Source: Prevotella sp. (lineage in GTDB: Bacteria > Bacteroidota > Bacteroidia > Bacteroidales > Bacteroidaceae). Taken from it: a stretch of DNA of 64,000 nt. The DNA lies in contig JAFRYZ010000033.1 of assembly GCA_017442825.1 (NCBI GenBank), positions 1 through 64,000 of the forward strand, written 5' to 3'. Shown here one piece after another: positions 16,880 to 26,230 of this stretch; positions within the stretch are counted from its first letter, which is position 1; the number at the start of each line of letters is the position of its first letter. The notes under the pieces were generated by a model. The model was not told the origin of the DNA. It worked only from the letters and a program-made list of their open reading frames with translations, and did not search any database. The translations under genes and the position numbers were made by a program.

Positions 16880-18649
16880 TTATGCGGAGGCAACTTGTAT
16901 GTCTTGAATCTCCAATACAGACAACATATCTTTGGTCAGATTAGGAATGTATGCCAATCGGTTGGCTTGTGCTTCGATGGCTTTTTCAAAGATGTTCCTG
17001 ATATATCGCGCATTGCCAAAGTCTTTCTGCTTATTTGTAACTGCTGTTGCTATTTGCTGTTTCAGATAGTTGCTGGCATCTTCTGTCATTGTGTATTCAT
17101 TTTGCGACATTAGCAGGCAGAAGATTTCATACAATTCGGGTGCTGTATAATCTTCAAAATGAACGTATCTGTTGAAGCGTGAACGAAGACCAGGATTAGA
17201 ATTGACAAAGAGTTCTATTTCTTTAGTATATCCTGCAAGAATGACAACTAAACAATCACGGTCGTCCTCCATGCGTTTTAGCAAGGTGGCAATGGCTTCT
17301 TTGCCATAGTCCTCGCTTCCACCACTAACTAATGTGTAAGCCTCGTCTATAAATAAGACTCCATCTATAGCCTTGTCTATGATTTTGTTTGTCTTAACAG
17401 CGGTTTGTCCAACATACTCGGCAACTAATCCAGAACGATCTGTTTCCACCAGGTGTCCTTTCTTTAAAACACCCAGTTCTTTGTAAATGCCGGCAAGAAT
17501 GCGAGCAACAGTAGTCTTTCCTGTTCCTGGATTTCCCGTAAATACGCAATGGTATGAGATGTTGGGCGTTTTCATTCCCATTTCCTCTCGTTGCTTGCGC
17601 ACTGTAATAAAGTTGGTGAGTGTTTCTACATCTTTTTTTACCTGCTCCAATCCTACCAACTTTTCCAAGTCCGCTTTTGTATATCCTCTGTTGGTAATTT
17701 CCTCTTTATCTTTGTCTTTCTTTGCGTTTGTGGCTTCCAGTTTTCCTCCATTCATGATGTCTTTCAGCCATTCGCTTTCGTTGGGCGATATATTGTCGTC
17801 AATCTTGGCAACTAATGATGCTATACGATACATCATGACCCTGTATTTCTGTTCATATTCCCTGTTATAGTTGTGGAGTGCTATGCAGAACTGGAAGTCT
17901 ATCAGTCCATTACTTGCCGTTGCACTTACGTCAGCGTTAGCGTATGTGTTCAGTATCTGTTGAGTGAGAGAACGAACTTTCTGACTATACTTGTCAGAGC
18001 CTTCAATATGAAGCAAATAATCTTCATATAAAAAACACTGCTCGTCTTTAAATGAGAATATAAGATTGGTTATTTCATAAAGATAGTGACCTTCCAAGGT
18101 GTTGAGATCTATGGTGTATTCTTTCTGTCCTGTATGAATATTGTCGAACGGTGATAGGTGGTTGAGTTGTTCATAGCACCATACTATATCTTTAAAAACA
18201 AGGAAAACTAAAGATTCGTATAATTCTTTATTATTATCGGGTCTTTCATTTCCGATATTCGCACCCAAAATAAAGTCATGAAAAGATGATTCTTTGCATA
18301 TCGTTTGTAAAAAAAGCAGTATCTGATGAACGGCATCCTGCATCATGTCAAACTTTTCTTCCGTGAGGAGCCCTTTTGAATACAGGTTACTATTGGCATT
18401 TTCATCTATTGTATCCTTTTCGGTATCGATATTACTTTCTTCAGTTTTATCTTCATGTGGTGTCATCATGCGTTCCGTTATCACTGACATGAATAAGCAG
18501 CCGATGACAACACATACACCAACATATATCAGTGCAGTTCCTAAACCTGAAGTCGTAATGCCTATAATGAAGGCTATTACCATCGAAAATAGGGTGAAGA
18601 AACAACCACTATTGGTAGCGTTCTCAAAATATTTATCGTTTTGGCTCAT
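16880..18649 (-). CDS. Membrane-anchored AAA+ ATPase (CbbX/SpoVK-like)
   Basis: 589 aa from ATG 18649; a longer frame uses TTG 18676 and is less likely. Two hydrophobic segments at about 15-55 anchor it to the membrane. A helical middle region (about 85-320) contains IDDNISPNESEWLKDI, weakly reminiscent of TerB-type domains. The C-terminal AAA+ domain resembles CbbX/SpoVK: GLEQVKKDVETL, Walker A GNPGTGKT (372-379), Walker B VLFIDEA (431-437), and NPGLRSRF with the Arg491 region as a possible arginine finger. It begins 27 bp after the MmeI-like RM gene on the same strand and is probably co-transcribed. It may remodel or license a partner protein; whether it joins the RM enzyme in defence is inference. 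Confidence 0.82.
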   Translation of the reverse strand: MSQNDKYFENATNSGCFFTLFSMVIAFIIGITTSGLGTALIYVGVCVVIGCLFMSVITERMMTPHEDKTEESNIDTEKDTIDENANSNLYSKGLLTEEKFDMMQDAVHQILLFLQTICKESSFHDFILGANIGNERPDNNKELYESLVFLVFKDIVWCYEQLNHLSPFDNIHTGQKEYTIDLNTLEGHYLYEITNLIFSFKDEQCFLYEDYLLHIEGSDKYSQKVRSLTQQILNTYANADVSATASNGLIDFQFCIALHNYNREYEQKYRVMMYRIASLVAKIDDNISPNESEWLKDIMNGGKLEATNAKKDKDKEEITNRGYTKADLEKLVGLEQVKKDVETLTNFITVRKQREEMGMKTPNISYHCVFTGNPGTGKTTVARILAGIYKELGVLKKGHLVETDRSGLVAEYVGQTAVKTNKIIDKAIDGVLFIDEAYTLVSGGSEDYGKEAIATLLKRMEDDRDCLVVILAGYTKEIELFVNSNPGLRSRFNRYVHFEDYTAPELYEIFCLLMSQNEYTMTEDASNYLKQQIATAVTNKQKDFGNARYIRNIFEKAIEAQANRLAYIPNLTKDMLSVLEIQDIQVASA

Positions 18650-18676
18650 CTTTCGTGCTAGTGATATCTGCAACAA

Positions 18677-21580
18677 TTACTTCGTCAGTTTTTCATACAG
18701 CTTGAACAACTCTGCCACGCAACGGCTTTCGGTCGTGCTTTTAATATCAAATCCGTAGGCTTGCATCACGGCTCGGTCGTTGTCCTGATGGGCTTTGCGC
18801 AGTTCCGTCGGCATAGTCAGTTCGTCGTAAAGGTCTGCCAAGGAAGAGTCGGGGTAGAGAGCACGCGCATCAAGGATGGCTTGTGCCGTCTGTTCTATCT
18901 TCGTTTCCTGCGCTTCCGTTGGGGTGGGCCAGGGGAAGTTGTTATAGACAATTGTGTTAGAGTAACTATAGTCGCTCTTCAATCTTCCACATACAGCTCG
19001 CATCCAAGCCATGTGGACATTGGAGGTAAGAACTCCGAAATGGTAGAGGTTGGCCTCTTGCATACAAAAGAGTTTGTCGCCTGGAATGACATCCGAAGAG
19101 AGATAATCAATAGGTATGTATTTCCGATTCTCAGACGACACCTTTGGAAGAGCGATATAATTGGTTTGGCACTCGAAAGGTGCGCCAAACAAAGTTGGCG
19201 TTTCTGCAGCTTTCAACGTACTTGTACGATTGCTGGACTTACGGAAGTCTTTTACCCTTTGCACCCGTTCCAATACATGGTGGCAGGTACGGAGCAATGC
19301 AGGATCGGCTCCATGCAACCATAAGCAATATCGTGGTTGACGATTGATAAAGTCCTTGCCCATCATGAAAGGTCTGATGAACGGATTTGCTTGCGGCTCT
19401 ACGCGGAGTAGCTCGTCTTTTTCCTCTTCTGTAAGAGTGAGGTTTCCGTCATCTATTGGCTGACCGCCCAAACAAATCTGTGGAACGTTGCATAATGGTT
19501 TCATCCTTTTCTCAATGAAAATATTCGGAGCATTTAGGAGATAGCCATTGATGTTGCTGGCATCTATCTTTTGTTGTTCGTTAACAAAAATGGTCTTTTG
19601 TCTGACGGTTTCGCTCATGGAGAATCCCACGATAACACAATGAACATGTGCTTTTAAAGTGGCTTCGCTATCCCATCGGAAAGTACGCCATGCAAAATCA
19701 ATATGTACGCCTTCCTCTATAAGAGGCTTCCAAAGATTCGCGACGGCACCACCTTGTGTAATAGAGTTCGTGGAAACAAGAGCTGCACGCACATGATTAT
19801 ATTTCATCAGGTTGGCAGCCTTCTTATACCAACAAGCTACATAATCAAGGTCGCCAACTCCAGCCCATTTGTTGCCGAAGATGTTCAAGACATCAGCTTT
19901 TTGTTCCTTGCTCATCCAACGAGCACCCACAAATGGTGGATTGCCTATGATATAGTCGTAATCAACATGATAGCGTTTAGTCTTTGGCGTTACATTTCCA
20001 TCGAAATGTGTTGTAACCACGTTCAATTCCTCAATAGCTTCGCTTGCCATCATCGGTTCCGGCTCGACAATCAGGTGGACATTCTTGGCATATATAGTAG
20101 GAATATCCGACTTTACTTCTATCACGTCCCAATCCATCCTCAGGGCATTGCCCTCGCGGATATTGGTATAAGACTTCAAGGGGAGGAAATCGATGTCCTG
20201 ATGGATAATGCGTTCTGTCTCTGCAAGCATCTGCGCTTCGCTAATCCAAAGGGCGGTAGTGGCAACGGTAACGGCAAAGTCGTTGATTTCTATGCCGTAG
20301 AATTGTTGGATGCTCACCTTGATGGGATTAACAAAGGCTCCCATCATGGTTTGTCCGTGATAACGTTCGCGGATGACCTCGTTTTCCAAACGGCGAAGTG
20401 AAAGGTATGTCTCTGTCAGGAAGTTGCCCGAACCGCAGGCAGGATCGAGGAAGGTCAGCGAGGCCAGTCTGTCTTGGTATTGGTCGAGCTTGGTTTGGCG
20501 GCGCTTTTCTACCTTCTCTTCCAGGATGTCGTCGAGTTCTCTACGCAGGTCGTTGAGAAACAGCGGGTCGATAACCTTGTGTATGTTTTCTATTGAAGTA
20601 TAGTGCATGCCACCCGAACGGCGCGTCTCTGGGTTGAGCGTGCTTTCGAATACAGCTCCAAATATGGTAGGTGATATTTCACTCCAATCGAAATCGAGGC
20701 TGGCGTTTTGAAGGAGTACTTGTTTCAGCTCTTCTGTGAATTGTGGAATTTCTATTTCTTCTTCGAACAGTCCGCCATTGGTGTATGGGAATGCTTTTAG
20801 CTCATCTTTCAAGTATTTGCTTCGCTTGTCTGTTGGTGTGTTGAGTACTTCAAACAAGCGAAATAGGGCGTTGCGCAAGTCCTCTGCGTCATATCTTACA
20901 AGGTAATCATGGAATTGATCATGATTGAAAATTCCGGCATCTTCGGCATATAGGCAGAATACTATTCTGACGCATAGGATGTTGAGCCAGCGCAGGGCTT
21001 CGGGTGAATCGTCATCATACTGTTTGAGTAAAGCCTCGTATATTCTGCCGACAATCTCGCCAGCCTGCATCGACACCTCCATCTCTTTGCTCAGATGCTG
21101 GCTCTTTTCGTCAACAAGGAACAACAGCCGATAGTATTCTTTGCCTAAGTTTTCCAGCAGAATCTGTTCCGGTTCACCATTGGGCTGTTCCATGTCATAG
21201 ACGAGGAATTCTTTGAAATTGCAGGTTACAATCCATCGGGGACGCTCGGAATAGGACATCTCGGCAGCATAGCGCTTGGCTTGCTGAAACGGATTGAGTA
21301 CAGATCCGTCGCTCTGTACGATGCCCTTGCGCAGATCCTTGTCAATGGATTTCTGTTCTATAAGCACCTTGGTAGAGGGTATGTGACCGTCGATAAAGTT
21401 GGTCTTGTCCACTTTCACCTGTTCCTCATATCGGATGAATGTGGAGGGATTCTCCACGCCGAACACTTCGGAGAGCAACTCTGTCCAGAAAACTTGTGAG
21501 TCTCCTTTCTCATATCCTCTTCCTTGCCACCTGGCTGCAAATGCCGCTGCTGCAGCTGATATTTTGGTTTCTGACTTCAT
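18677..21580 (-). CDS. MmeI-like single-chain restriction-modification enzyme (type IIL/IIG)
   Basis: A 967-aa fused endonuclease and N6-adenine methyltransferase. The N-terminal nuclease has the PD-(D/E)xK signature: Asp64 in NFIDGHIP and Glu75-x-Lys77 in IEQKS. A helical spacer follows. SAM-binding motif I DPACGSGNF is at 379-387 and catalytic motif IV NPPF at 547-550. The C-terminal third (about 680-960) would be the target-recognition domain. Length and order match MmeI (about 920 aa), in which one polypeptide methylates one strand and cuts about 20 bp away. The recognition sequence cannot be predicted. Its promoter is at 21618-21626 and the AAA+ gene follows. It interrupts an otherwise housekeeping region, suggesting acquisition. 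Confidence 0.92.
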   Translation of the reverse strand: MKSETKISAAAAAFAARWQGRGYEKGDSQVFWTELLSEVFGVENPSTFIRYEEQVKVDKTNFIDGHIPSTKVLIEQKSIDKDLRKGIVQSDGSVLNPFQQAKRYAAEMSYSERPRWIVTCNFKEFLVYDMEQPNGEPEQILLENLGKEYYRLLFLVDEKSQHLSKEMEVSMQAGEIVGRIYEALLKQYDDDSPEALRWLNILCVRIVFCLYAEDAGIFNHDQFHDYLVRYDAEDLRNALFRLFEVLNTPTDKRSKYLKDELKAFPYTNGGLFEEEIEIPQFTEELKQVLLQNASLDFDWSEISPTIFGAVFESTLNPETRRSGGMHYTSIENIHKVIDPLFLNDLRRELDDILEEKVEKRRQTKLDQYQDRLASLTFLDPACGSGNFLTETYLSLRRLENEVIRERYHGQTMMGAFVNPIKVSIQQFYGIEINDFAVTVATTALWISEAQMLAETERIIHQDIDFLPLKSYTNIREGNALRMDWDVIEVKSDIPTIYAKNVHLIVEPEPMMASEAIEELNVVTTHFDGNVTPKTKRYHVDYDYIIGNPPFVGARWMSKEQKADVLNIFGNKWAGVGDLDYVACWYKKAANLMKYNHVRAALVSTNSITQGGAVANLWKPLIEEGVHIDFAWRTFRWDSEATLKAHVHCVIVGFSMSETVRQKTIFVNEQQKIDASNINGYLLNAPNIFIEKRMKPLCNVPQICLGGQPIDDGNLTLTEEEKDELLRVEPQANPFIRPFMMGKDFINRQPRYCLWLHGADPALLRTCHHVLERVQRVKDFRKSSNRTSTLKAAETPTLFGAPFECQTNYIALPKVSSENRKYIPIDYLSSDVIPGDKLFCMQEANLYHFGVLTSNVHMAWMRAVCGRLKSDYSYSNTIVYNNFPWPTPTEAQETKIEQTAQAILDARALYPDSSLADLYDELTMPTELRKAHQDNDRAVMQAYGFDIKSTTESRCVAELFKLYEKLTK

Positions 21581-21617
21581 ACACTGTTTAAGGTTGCAAA
21601 AAAAACTATTTCTGTTT

Positions 21618-21626
21618 GCAAATGTA
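21618..21626 (-). promoter_or_regulatory. -7 promoter box of the RM/AAA+ operon
   Basis: TACATTTGC on the minus strand, 38 bp upstream of the RM start codon. No convincing TTTG -33 box was found. Confidence 0.65.
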
Positions 21627-21678
21627 CGAAATAATCTTCGAATCTTGTATCAATTACCTTTTTTAACGCAGTATAGTT

Positions 21679-21708
21679 TTTGCATCGAGTGAAAAGTACT
21701 ACCTTTGC
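21679..21708 (+). promoter_or_regulatory. Promoter of the nucleotidyltransferase gene
   Basis: TTTG (21679-21682) and TACCTTTGC (21700-21708) are spaced by 17 bp. The 70-bp leader contains a GAGCGAAGAGCGCTTCGC module like other intergenic repeats here, then an AAAAGTGAAAAATGAAAA stretch. Confidence 0.8.
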
Positions 21709-21777
21709 AAGGCTTTTGAGCGAAGAGCGCTTCGCTAACGAAGACTGAAAAGTGAAAAATGAAAATTGATAAGTAAT

Positions 21778-22698
21778 ATGAAACCGACATTATTTTTGCT
21801 TGCTGCCGGCATGGGCAGCCGTTATGGTGGACTGAAACAACTTGACGGGGTAGGCCCGAATGGTGAAACCATTATGGACTATTCTATCTATGATGCTATC
21901 CAAGCTGGCTTTGGAAAGGTGGTCTGGGTAATCCGAAAGGATTTCGAGGAGCAGTTCCGTAAGCAGATTCTTTCAAAATACGAGGATAAGATTCAGTGTG
22001 AACTGTGCTTTCAGGAACTGGATGCACTGCCCGAAGGCTTTTCCTGTCCGAAGGATAGGGTGAAACCTTGGGGTACCAATCATGCTGTGCTGATGGGTAA
22101 GGACGTTATCAAGGAACCGTTCTTGGTCATCAACTGCGACGATTTCTACAACCGCGATGCCTTTATGGTTATCGGAAAGTTCCTGAGCGAGCTGCCTGAA
22201 GGCGCCCGCAACCAATATGCTATGGTAGGTTTCCGTGTCGGCAACACCCTGAGCGAGAACGGTACCGTTTCGCGTGGCGTATGCTCAACAGACGCTGAAG
22301 GTCATCTGTCCACCGTTGTTGAACGCACTTCTATCCAGCGCATCGACGGTAATGTCTGCTACAAAGATGGCGACGACTGGGTTTCTATAGCCGACGAAAC
22401 ACCCGTTTCCATGAATATGTGGGGCTTCACACCCGATTATTTCGAATACAGTGAGGATTATTTCAAGGAGTTCCTCTCCGATCCGAAGAACATGGAGAAC
22501 CTGAAGTCGGAGTATTTCATCCCGTTGATGGTCAACAAACTCATCAACGACGGTACGGCAAAGGTGAAAGTCCTTGATACCACGTCGAAATGGTTTGGCG
22601 TAACTTATTCTGCCGACCGCGAAGATACCGTGAAGCGTATCCAGCAACTCGTTGACGACGGCGTTTATCCTAGTCCGCTGAAATGGTCAAAGGACTAA
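21778..22698 (+). CDS. Sugar-phosphate nucleotidyltransferase family protein
   Basis: 306 aa from ATG 21778 (MKPTLF); an upstream TTG at 21766 is less likely. It is a GT-A-type nucleotidyltransferase. LLAAGMGSRYGGLKQLDGVGP is the NTP-binding loop (Gly-rich with Arg and the Lys of GLKQ), and NCDDFYNRDAF provides the metal-binding aspartates. The family includes UTP-glucose-1-phosphate uridylyltransferase-like enzymes; a widespread uncharacterised Bacteroidetes member has this length. It would activate a sugar-1-phosphate or similar phosphoester with an NTP, but the substrate is not evident. It is followed by a repeat-rich gap and an NrnA-like gene. Confidence 0.85.
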   Translation: MKPTLFLLAAGMGSRYGGLKQLDGVGPNGETIMDYSIYDAIQAGFGKVVWVIRKDFEEQFRKQILSKYEDKIQCELCFQELDALPEGFSCPKDRVKPWGTNHAVLMGKDVIKEPFLVINCDDFYNRDAFMVIGKFLSELPEGARNQYAMVGFRVGNTLSENGTVSRGVCSTDAEGHLSTVVERTSIQRIDGNVCYKDGDDWVSIADETPVSMNMWGFTPDYFEYSEDYFKEFLSDPKNMENLKSEYFIPLMVNKLINDGTAKVKVLDTTSKWFGVTYSADREDTVKRIQQLVDDGVYPSPLKWSKD

Positions 22699-22858
22699 GA
22701 ACTAAGGTCTAAGGTCAAAGGTCGTAATCGCAAAGCGCTTGCAGAACGATGCGGCCCAAGTAACCGCGAAGCGCTTTCTTCGACTAGCGAAGCGACAGAG
22801 CCGGTTACACAAAGCAAAGCGACTGAAAGAATTCTGAATTGTGAATTGTGAATTAAAT
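22699..22858. repeat. Intergenic repeat mosaic overlapping the nrnA start
   Basis: It contains tandem AAGGTCTAAGGTCAAAGG words, AAAGCGCTT and GCGAAGCGCTTTC palindromic modules, a CTTCGACTAGCGAAGCGAC inverted motif and finally GAATTGTGAATTGTGAATT. The last element supplies the GTG start codon and the first codons of the next gene. Confidence 0.7.
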
Positions 22859-23902
22859 ATCAATCTGCTGACAGATGCCGAGGTCTCACAGTTGAAAGAA
22901 ATCTTGGCATCGGCACAACATATTGTCATTTGTTGTCATAAGTCGCCCGACGGCGATGCCGTCGGCTCAACATTGGCATGGGCTGATTTCTTGAAGGTCG
23001 AGGGAGACTCTCCCCCCTCCATCACCGTCATCCTTCCCGATGCTGCTCCCGATTTCCTGCATTGGATGCCGGGTTTCAATACGCTTGTCATGCGCTATGA
23101 CAAGAAACCGGAGGAGGTGAAGCAGAAATTTGCTGAGGCAGACTTGGTCTGCTGTCTGGACTTCAATACCAGTTCGCGTACTGATGATATGCAGGAAGTC
23201 TTAGATGCTTGTCAGGCCCCCAAGTTACTGATAGACCACCATCTGAAGCCCGATATCAAGACGGTGATGTCTATTTCGCGTCCTGAGATGTCAAGTACCA
23301 GTGAGATGGTCTTTGATCTCATCTGGCAGTTGGGTGGTTATGAGCAGATGTCCTTGGCTTGTGCCCAATGTCTATATGCGGGAATGATGACCGATACGGG
23401 TGCTTTTACGTATAATTCCAATCGCCCTGAGATCTTCTATGTCGTCAGTCTGCTGTTGGCAAAAGGAGTAGATAAAGACCGCATTTACAATCGGGTGTTC
23501 CATAATTTCAGTATGTCGTGCCTTCGTTTGCGCGCATACGTCATCTATCGTAAGATGCGCGTGGTGCGCGAACTCCATGCCGCCTATTTCTCCATTACGA
23601 AAGAAGAGATGGAGCGGTTCCGCTTCCAGAAGGGCGATGCAGAAGGATTGGTCAACGAACCGTTGAAGATGAAAGGTCTGAAGTTGTCAATCTCTTTGCG
23701 CGAAGACACCGAGCGTCCCAACCTGGTACTGGTCAGTCTGCGCTCGTCGTGTGGTTTCCATTGTGAGAAGATGGCACGCGAATTCTTCAATGGCGGCGGA
23801 CATGAGGATGCCGCAGGCGGCAAGCTCCATTGCTCTGTAGAAGAGGCTGAGCAGATTACCTTGCGTGCCATCATGGCATACCAGCAACAGTTGGGTAGGT
23901 GA
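22841..23902 (+). CDS. nrnA: DHH/DHHA1 phosphoesterase, NrnA-like (oligoribonuclease/pAp phosphatase)
   Basis: A 353-aa bifunctional oligoribonuclease and 3'-phosphoadenosine-5'-phosphate phosphatase of the NrnA type. Motifs are CHKSPDGDAVGS (first metal-binding block), the DFNTSSRTD aspartate, the DHH signature in LIDHHLKPD, GMMTDTGAF, and the DHHA1 loop GGGHEDAAGG near the C terminus. It degrades short RNAs and clears pAp. The start is a GTG at 22841 within a GAATTGTG repeat; no in-frame ATG exists near the expected N terminus, so the repeat supplies MNCELNIN. Confidence 0.92.
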   Translation: MNCELNINLLTDAEVSQLKEILASAQHIVICCHKSPDGDAVGSTLAWADFLKVEGDSPPSITVILPDAAPDFLHWMPGFNTLVMRYDKKPEEVKQKFAEADLVCCLDFNTSSRTDDMQEVLDACQAPKLLIDHHLKPDIKTVMSISRPEMSSTSEMVFDLIWQLGGYEQMSLACAQCLYAGMMTDTGAFTYNSNRPEIFYVVSLLLAKGVDKDRIYNRVFHNFSMSCLRLRAYVIYRKMRVVRELHAAYFSITKEEMERFRFQKGDAEGLVNEPLKMKGLKLSISLREDTERPNLVLVSLRSSCGFHCEKMAREFFNGGGHEDAAGGKLHCSVEEAEQITLRAIMAYQQQLGR

Positions 23903-24010
23903 CATAGAAAGAGTCTTGCCTGGCAAGCGCTTCGCGATGAGAAAGATTGAAAGAATGCTAACAACGCAAAAAAACTCTCGTCTCTCAACTTTCGTCTCTC
24001 AACTTTTTTA

Positions 24011-24019
24011 TACCTTTGC
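24011..24019 (+). promoter_or_regulatory. -7 promoter box TACCTTTGC before the DUF4827 lipoprotein gene
   Basis: The box lies directly after two copies of CGTCTCTCAACTTT repeat DNA (23979-24008), so the -33 region is made of repeat sequence. The probable transcription start is near 24024. Confidence 0.7.
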
Positions 24020-24045
24020 AGTTGATTATGAAGATAGGAATGTAT

Positions 24046-24684
24046 ATGAATAAGTTATCTTACTTGTTTCTCTTGTTGGCAGGTTGGCTTTTTGTGACGT
24101 CATGTAATAAAACCGAGACCTATGCCGAGCAGAAACAGCGTGAGCGTAATGCCATCAATGCCTTTATCGTGAAGCAGGGCATCAACGTTATCAGCGAGAG
24201 CGACTTTGAGAATCAGAATTACACGACCGACCTGTCGAAAAACCAATATGTCCTTTTCGAGAAGTCGGGTGTCTATATGCAGATAGTAGAAGAAGGGTGT
24301 GGTGAGAAGATGGCATCGGGCGAGAGTACGACCGTGCTCTGCCGGTTCTCTGAAACCAACCTGCTTACGGACAGTATGCAGTTGACGAACAACAATCTTT
24401 ATTGGAATGCCGTCGTCGATAAGATGTATGTCACCAAGAATGGTATTACCTACACGGCCTCCTTCGACTCCTCGTCCAGCGTCATGTATAAGGCGTATGG
24501 CAGCACCTCTGTTCCTGCAGGATGGTTGGTACCCCTTACCTACATCAATTTGGGACGTCCTTCAACGGAAGAGGACAAGATAGCCGAGGTTCATTTGATT
24601 GTTCCTCACTCTCAGGGACAGACCAACGCCACTTCTTCCGTCTATCCGTGTTATTACGAAATTACTTATAAACGAGGAAGGTAA
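24046..24684 (+). CDS. DUF4827-family lipoprotein (FKBP-like)
   Basis: 212 aa from ATG 24046 (MNKLSYLFLL), chosen because the promoter box ends at 24019 and upstream starts would lie at or before the likely transcription start; an AGATAGGA ribosome-binding site precedes it. It has a lipoprotein signal with lipobox VTSC. The body has a family-typical N-terminal helix (YAEQKQRERNAINAFIVKQGI) and a C-terminal beta domain (VPAGWLVPLTYINLGR) resembling FKBP prolyl isomerases; active-site residues are not evident. It is commonly found beside glmM in Bacteroidetes, as here. The role is unknown. Confidence 0.8.
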   Translation: MNKLSYLFLLLAGWLFVTSCNKTETYAEQKQRERNAINAFIVKQGINVISESDFENQNYTTDLSKNQYVLFEKSGVYMQIVEEGCGEKMASGESTTVLCRFSETNLLTDSMQLTNNNLYWNAVVDKMYVTKNGITYTASFDSSSSVMYKAYGSTSVPAGWLVPLTYINLGRPSTEEDKIAEVHLIVPHSQGQTNATSSVYPCYYEITYKRGR

Positions 24685-24688
24685 AACC

Positions 24689-24736
24689 AGGAACTTGAAA
24701 CTTGGAACCAGGAACTTGAAACCTGGAACCTGAAAC
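24689..24736. repeat. 21-bp tandem repeat before glmM
   Basis: AGGAACTTGAAAC followed by TTGGAACC (24689-24709) is repeated as AGGAACTTGAAAC plus CTGGAACC (24710-24730), with a truncated third copy (TGAAACC). It fills most of the 77-bp gap between two genes. Confidence 0.85.
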
Positions 24737-24761
24737 CTTTGACCTCAAAACCCTCAAGAAT

Positions 24762-26180
24762 ATGACACTTATTAAATCTATATCCGGCATCCGTGGTACC
24801 GTAGGCGGTCGTACGGGTGACACGTTAAATCCACTTGACATCGTGAAGTTTACTTCCGCCTATGCTACGTTTATCCGTCGCAATGGCGGTCATGGTCAGC
24901 AGGCTGCTTTTAACAACCATCGTCCTACGATTGTCGTGGGGCGCGACGCCCGCATCTCTGGTGTGATGGTCGATAATGTGGTCTGCGGCACACTCATGGG
25001 AATGGGTTACGATGTCGTCAACATCGGATTGGCTTCTACGCCGACGACTGAGTTGACGGTAAGCACGTTGGGTGCCGATGGCGGCATCATCATAACGGCA
25101 AGTCACAATCCGCGTCAGTGGAATGCGTTGAAACTGTTGAACAGCGAAGGAGAGTTTCTGACTGCTGCCGATGGTGCGCAGGTGTTGGACATCGCCGAAA
25201 AGGCAGACTTTGAATATGCCGACGTCGATGCACTTGGTCATTACATCAACTGCGATGAGGCTGACGACTGGCATGTCGAAGATGTCCTTGGTTTGGAGTT
25301 GGTAGATGTCGAAGCCGTCAAGAATGCCCATTTTAAGGTTTGTGTCGATGCTATCAATTCTGTCGGTGGCATCATTCTGCCGAAATTGCTGGATGCCCTC
25401 GGTGTAGAATACAAGGTGTTGAACGGAGAGCCGACAGGCGATTTCGCTCATAATCCGGAACCCTTAGAGAAGAATCTCACGGGTATCATGGACGAGATGA
25501 AGACAGGTCAATACGATTTGGGTATTGTGGTTGACCCCGATGTTGACCGTTTGGCATTCATCTGCGAGGATGGAAAGATGTTCGGTGAAGAGTATACGCT
25601 GGTCAGCGTGGCTGACTACGTACTCTCAAAGACTGTTGGCAATACGGTCAGCAACCTCAGTTCAACCCGTGCTCTCCGTGATGTGACGGAGAAGTTTGGC
25701 GGCACATATACAGCTGCAGCCGTCGGTGAGGTCAATGTGACTACGAAGATGAAAGAGGTGGGTGCCGTCATCGGTGGCGAAGGCAACGGTGGTGTCATCT
25801 ATCCGGAGAGCCATTATGGCCGTGATGCCTTAGTGGGCATCGCCTTGTTCCTGTCGAATCTGGCTCACAAAGGTAAGAAAGTCAGTGAGCTCCGTGCCGA
25901 ATATCCCGACTATCAGATTGCCAAGAACCGTATCGACCTGACACCGAGTACCGATGTTGATGCCATCCTTGTGAAGGTAAAGGAGATGTTTGCTAAGGAC
26001 GCTACGGCTCAGGTCAACGACATTGACGGTGTGAAGATAGACTTCCCCGACCAGTGGGTGCACCTGCGTAAGTCGAATACCGAGCCTATTATCCGCGTCT
26101 ATAGTGAGGCGGCAACGATGGAGGCAGCCGATGCCTTGGGAAAGAAACTCATGCAGGTGGTCTATGACATGCAGGGATAA
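24762..26180 (+). CDS. glmM: Phosphoglucosamine mutase / phosphohexomutase
   Basis: A 472-aa alpha-D-phosphohexomutase, most like Bacteroidetes GlmM, converting glucosamine-6-phosphate to glucosamine-1-phosphate for peptidoglycan and LPS precursors. It has all four signatures: active-site loop TASHNP with phosphoserine Ser114, metal-binding DPDVDRL (about 258-264), sugar-binding loop GEGNGGVIYP, and phosphate-binding RKSNTEPIIRVYSE at the C terminus. The active-site flank (GGIIITASHNPRQWNALK) is GlmM-like, but a dual phosphoglucomutase/phosphomannomutase role cannot be excluded. It closes the + strand run and ends at a convergent terminator. Confidence 0.93.
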   Translation: MTLIKSISGIRGTVGGRTGDTLNPLDIVKFTSAYATFIRRNGGHGQQAAFNNHRPTIVVGRDARISGVMVDNVVCGTLMGMGYDVVNIGLASTPTTELTVSTLGADGGIIITASHNPRQWNALKLLNSEGEFLTAADGAQVLDIAEKADFEYADVDALGHYINCDEADDWHVEDVLGLELVDVEAVKNAHFKVCVDAINSVGGIILPKLLDALGVEYKVLNGEPTGDFAHNPEPLEKNLTGIMDEMKTGQYDLGIVVDPDVDRLAFICEDGKMFGEEYTLVSVADYVLSKTVGNTVSNLSSTRALRDVTEKFGGTYTAAAVGEVNVTTKMKEVGAVIGGEGNGGVIYPESHYGRDALVGIALFLSNLAHKGKKVSELRAEYPDYQIAKNRIDLTPSTDVDAILVKVKEMFAKDATAQVNDIDGVKIDFPDQWVHLRKSNTEPIIRVYSEAATMEAADALGKKLMQVVYDMQG

Positions 26181-26230
26181 TCAGTTTCTTACTTCTTGAG
26201 ACGATAAAAAGAAGTTAGTAAGAGATATCT

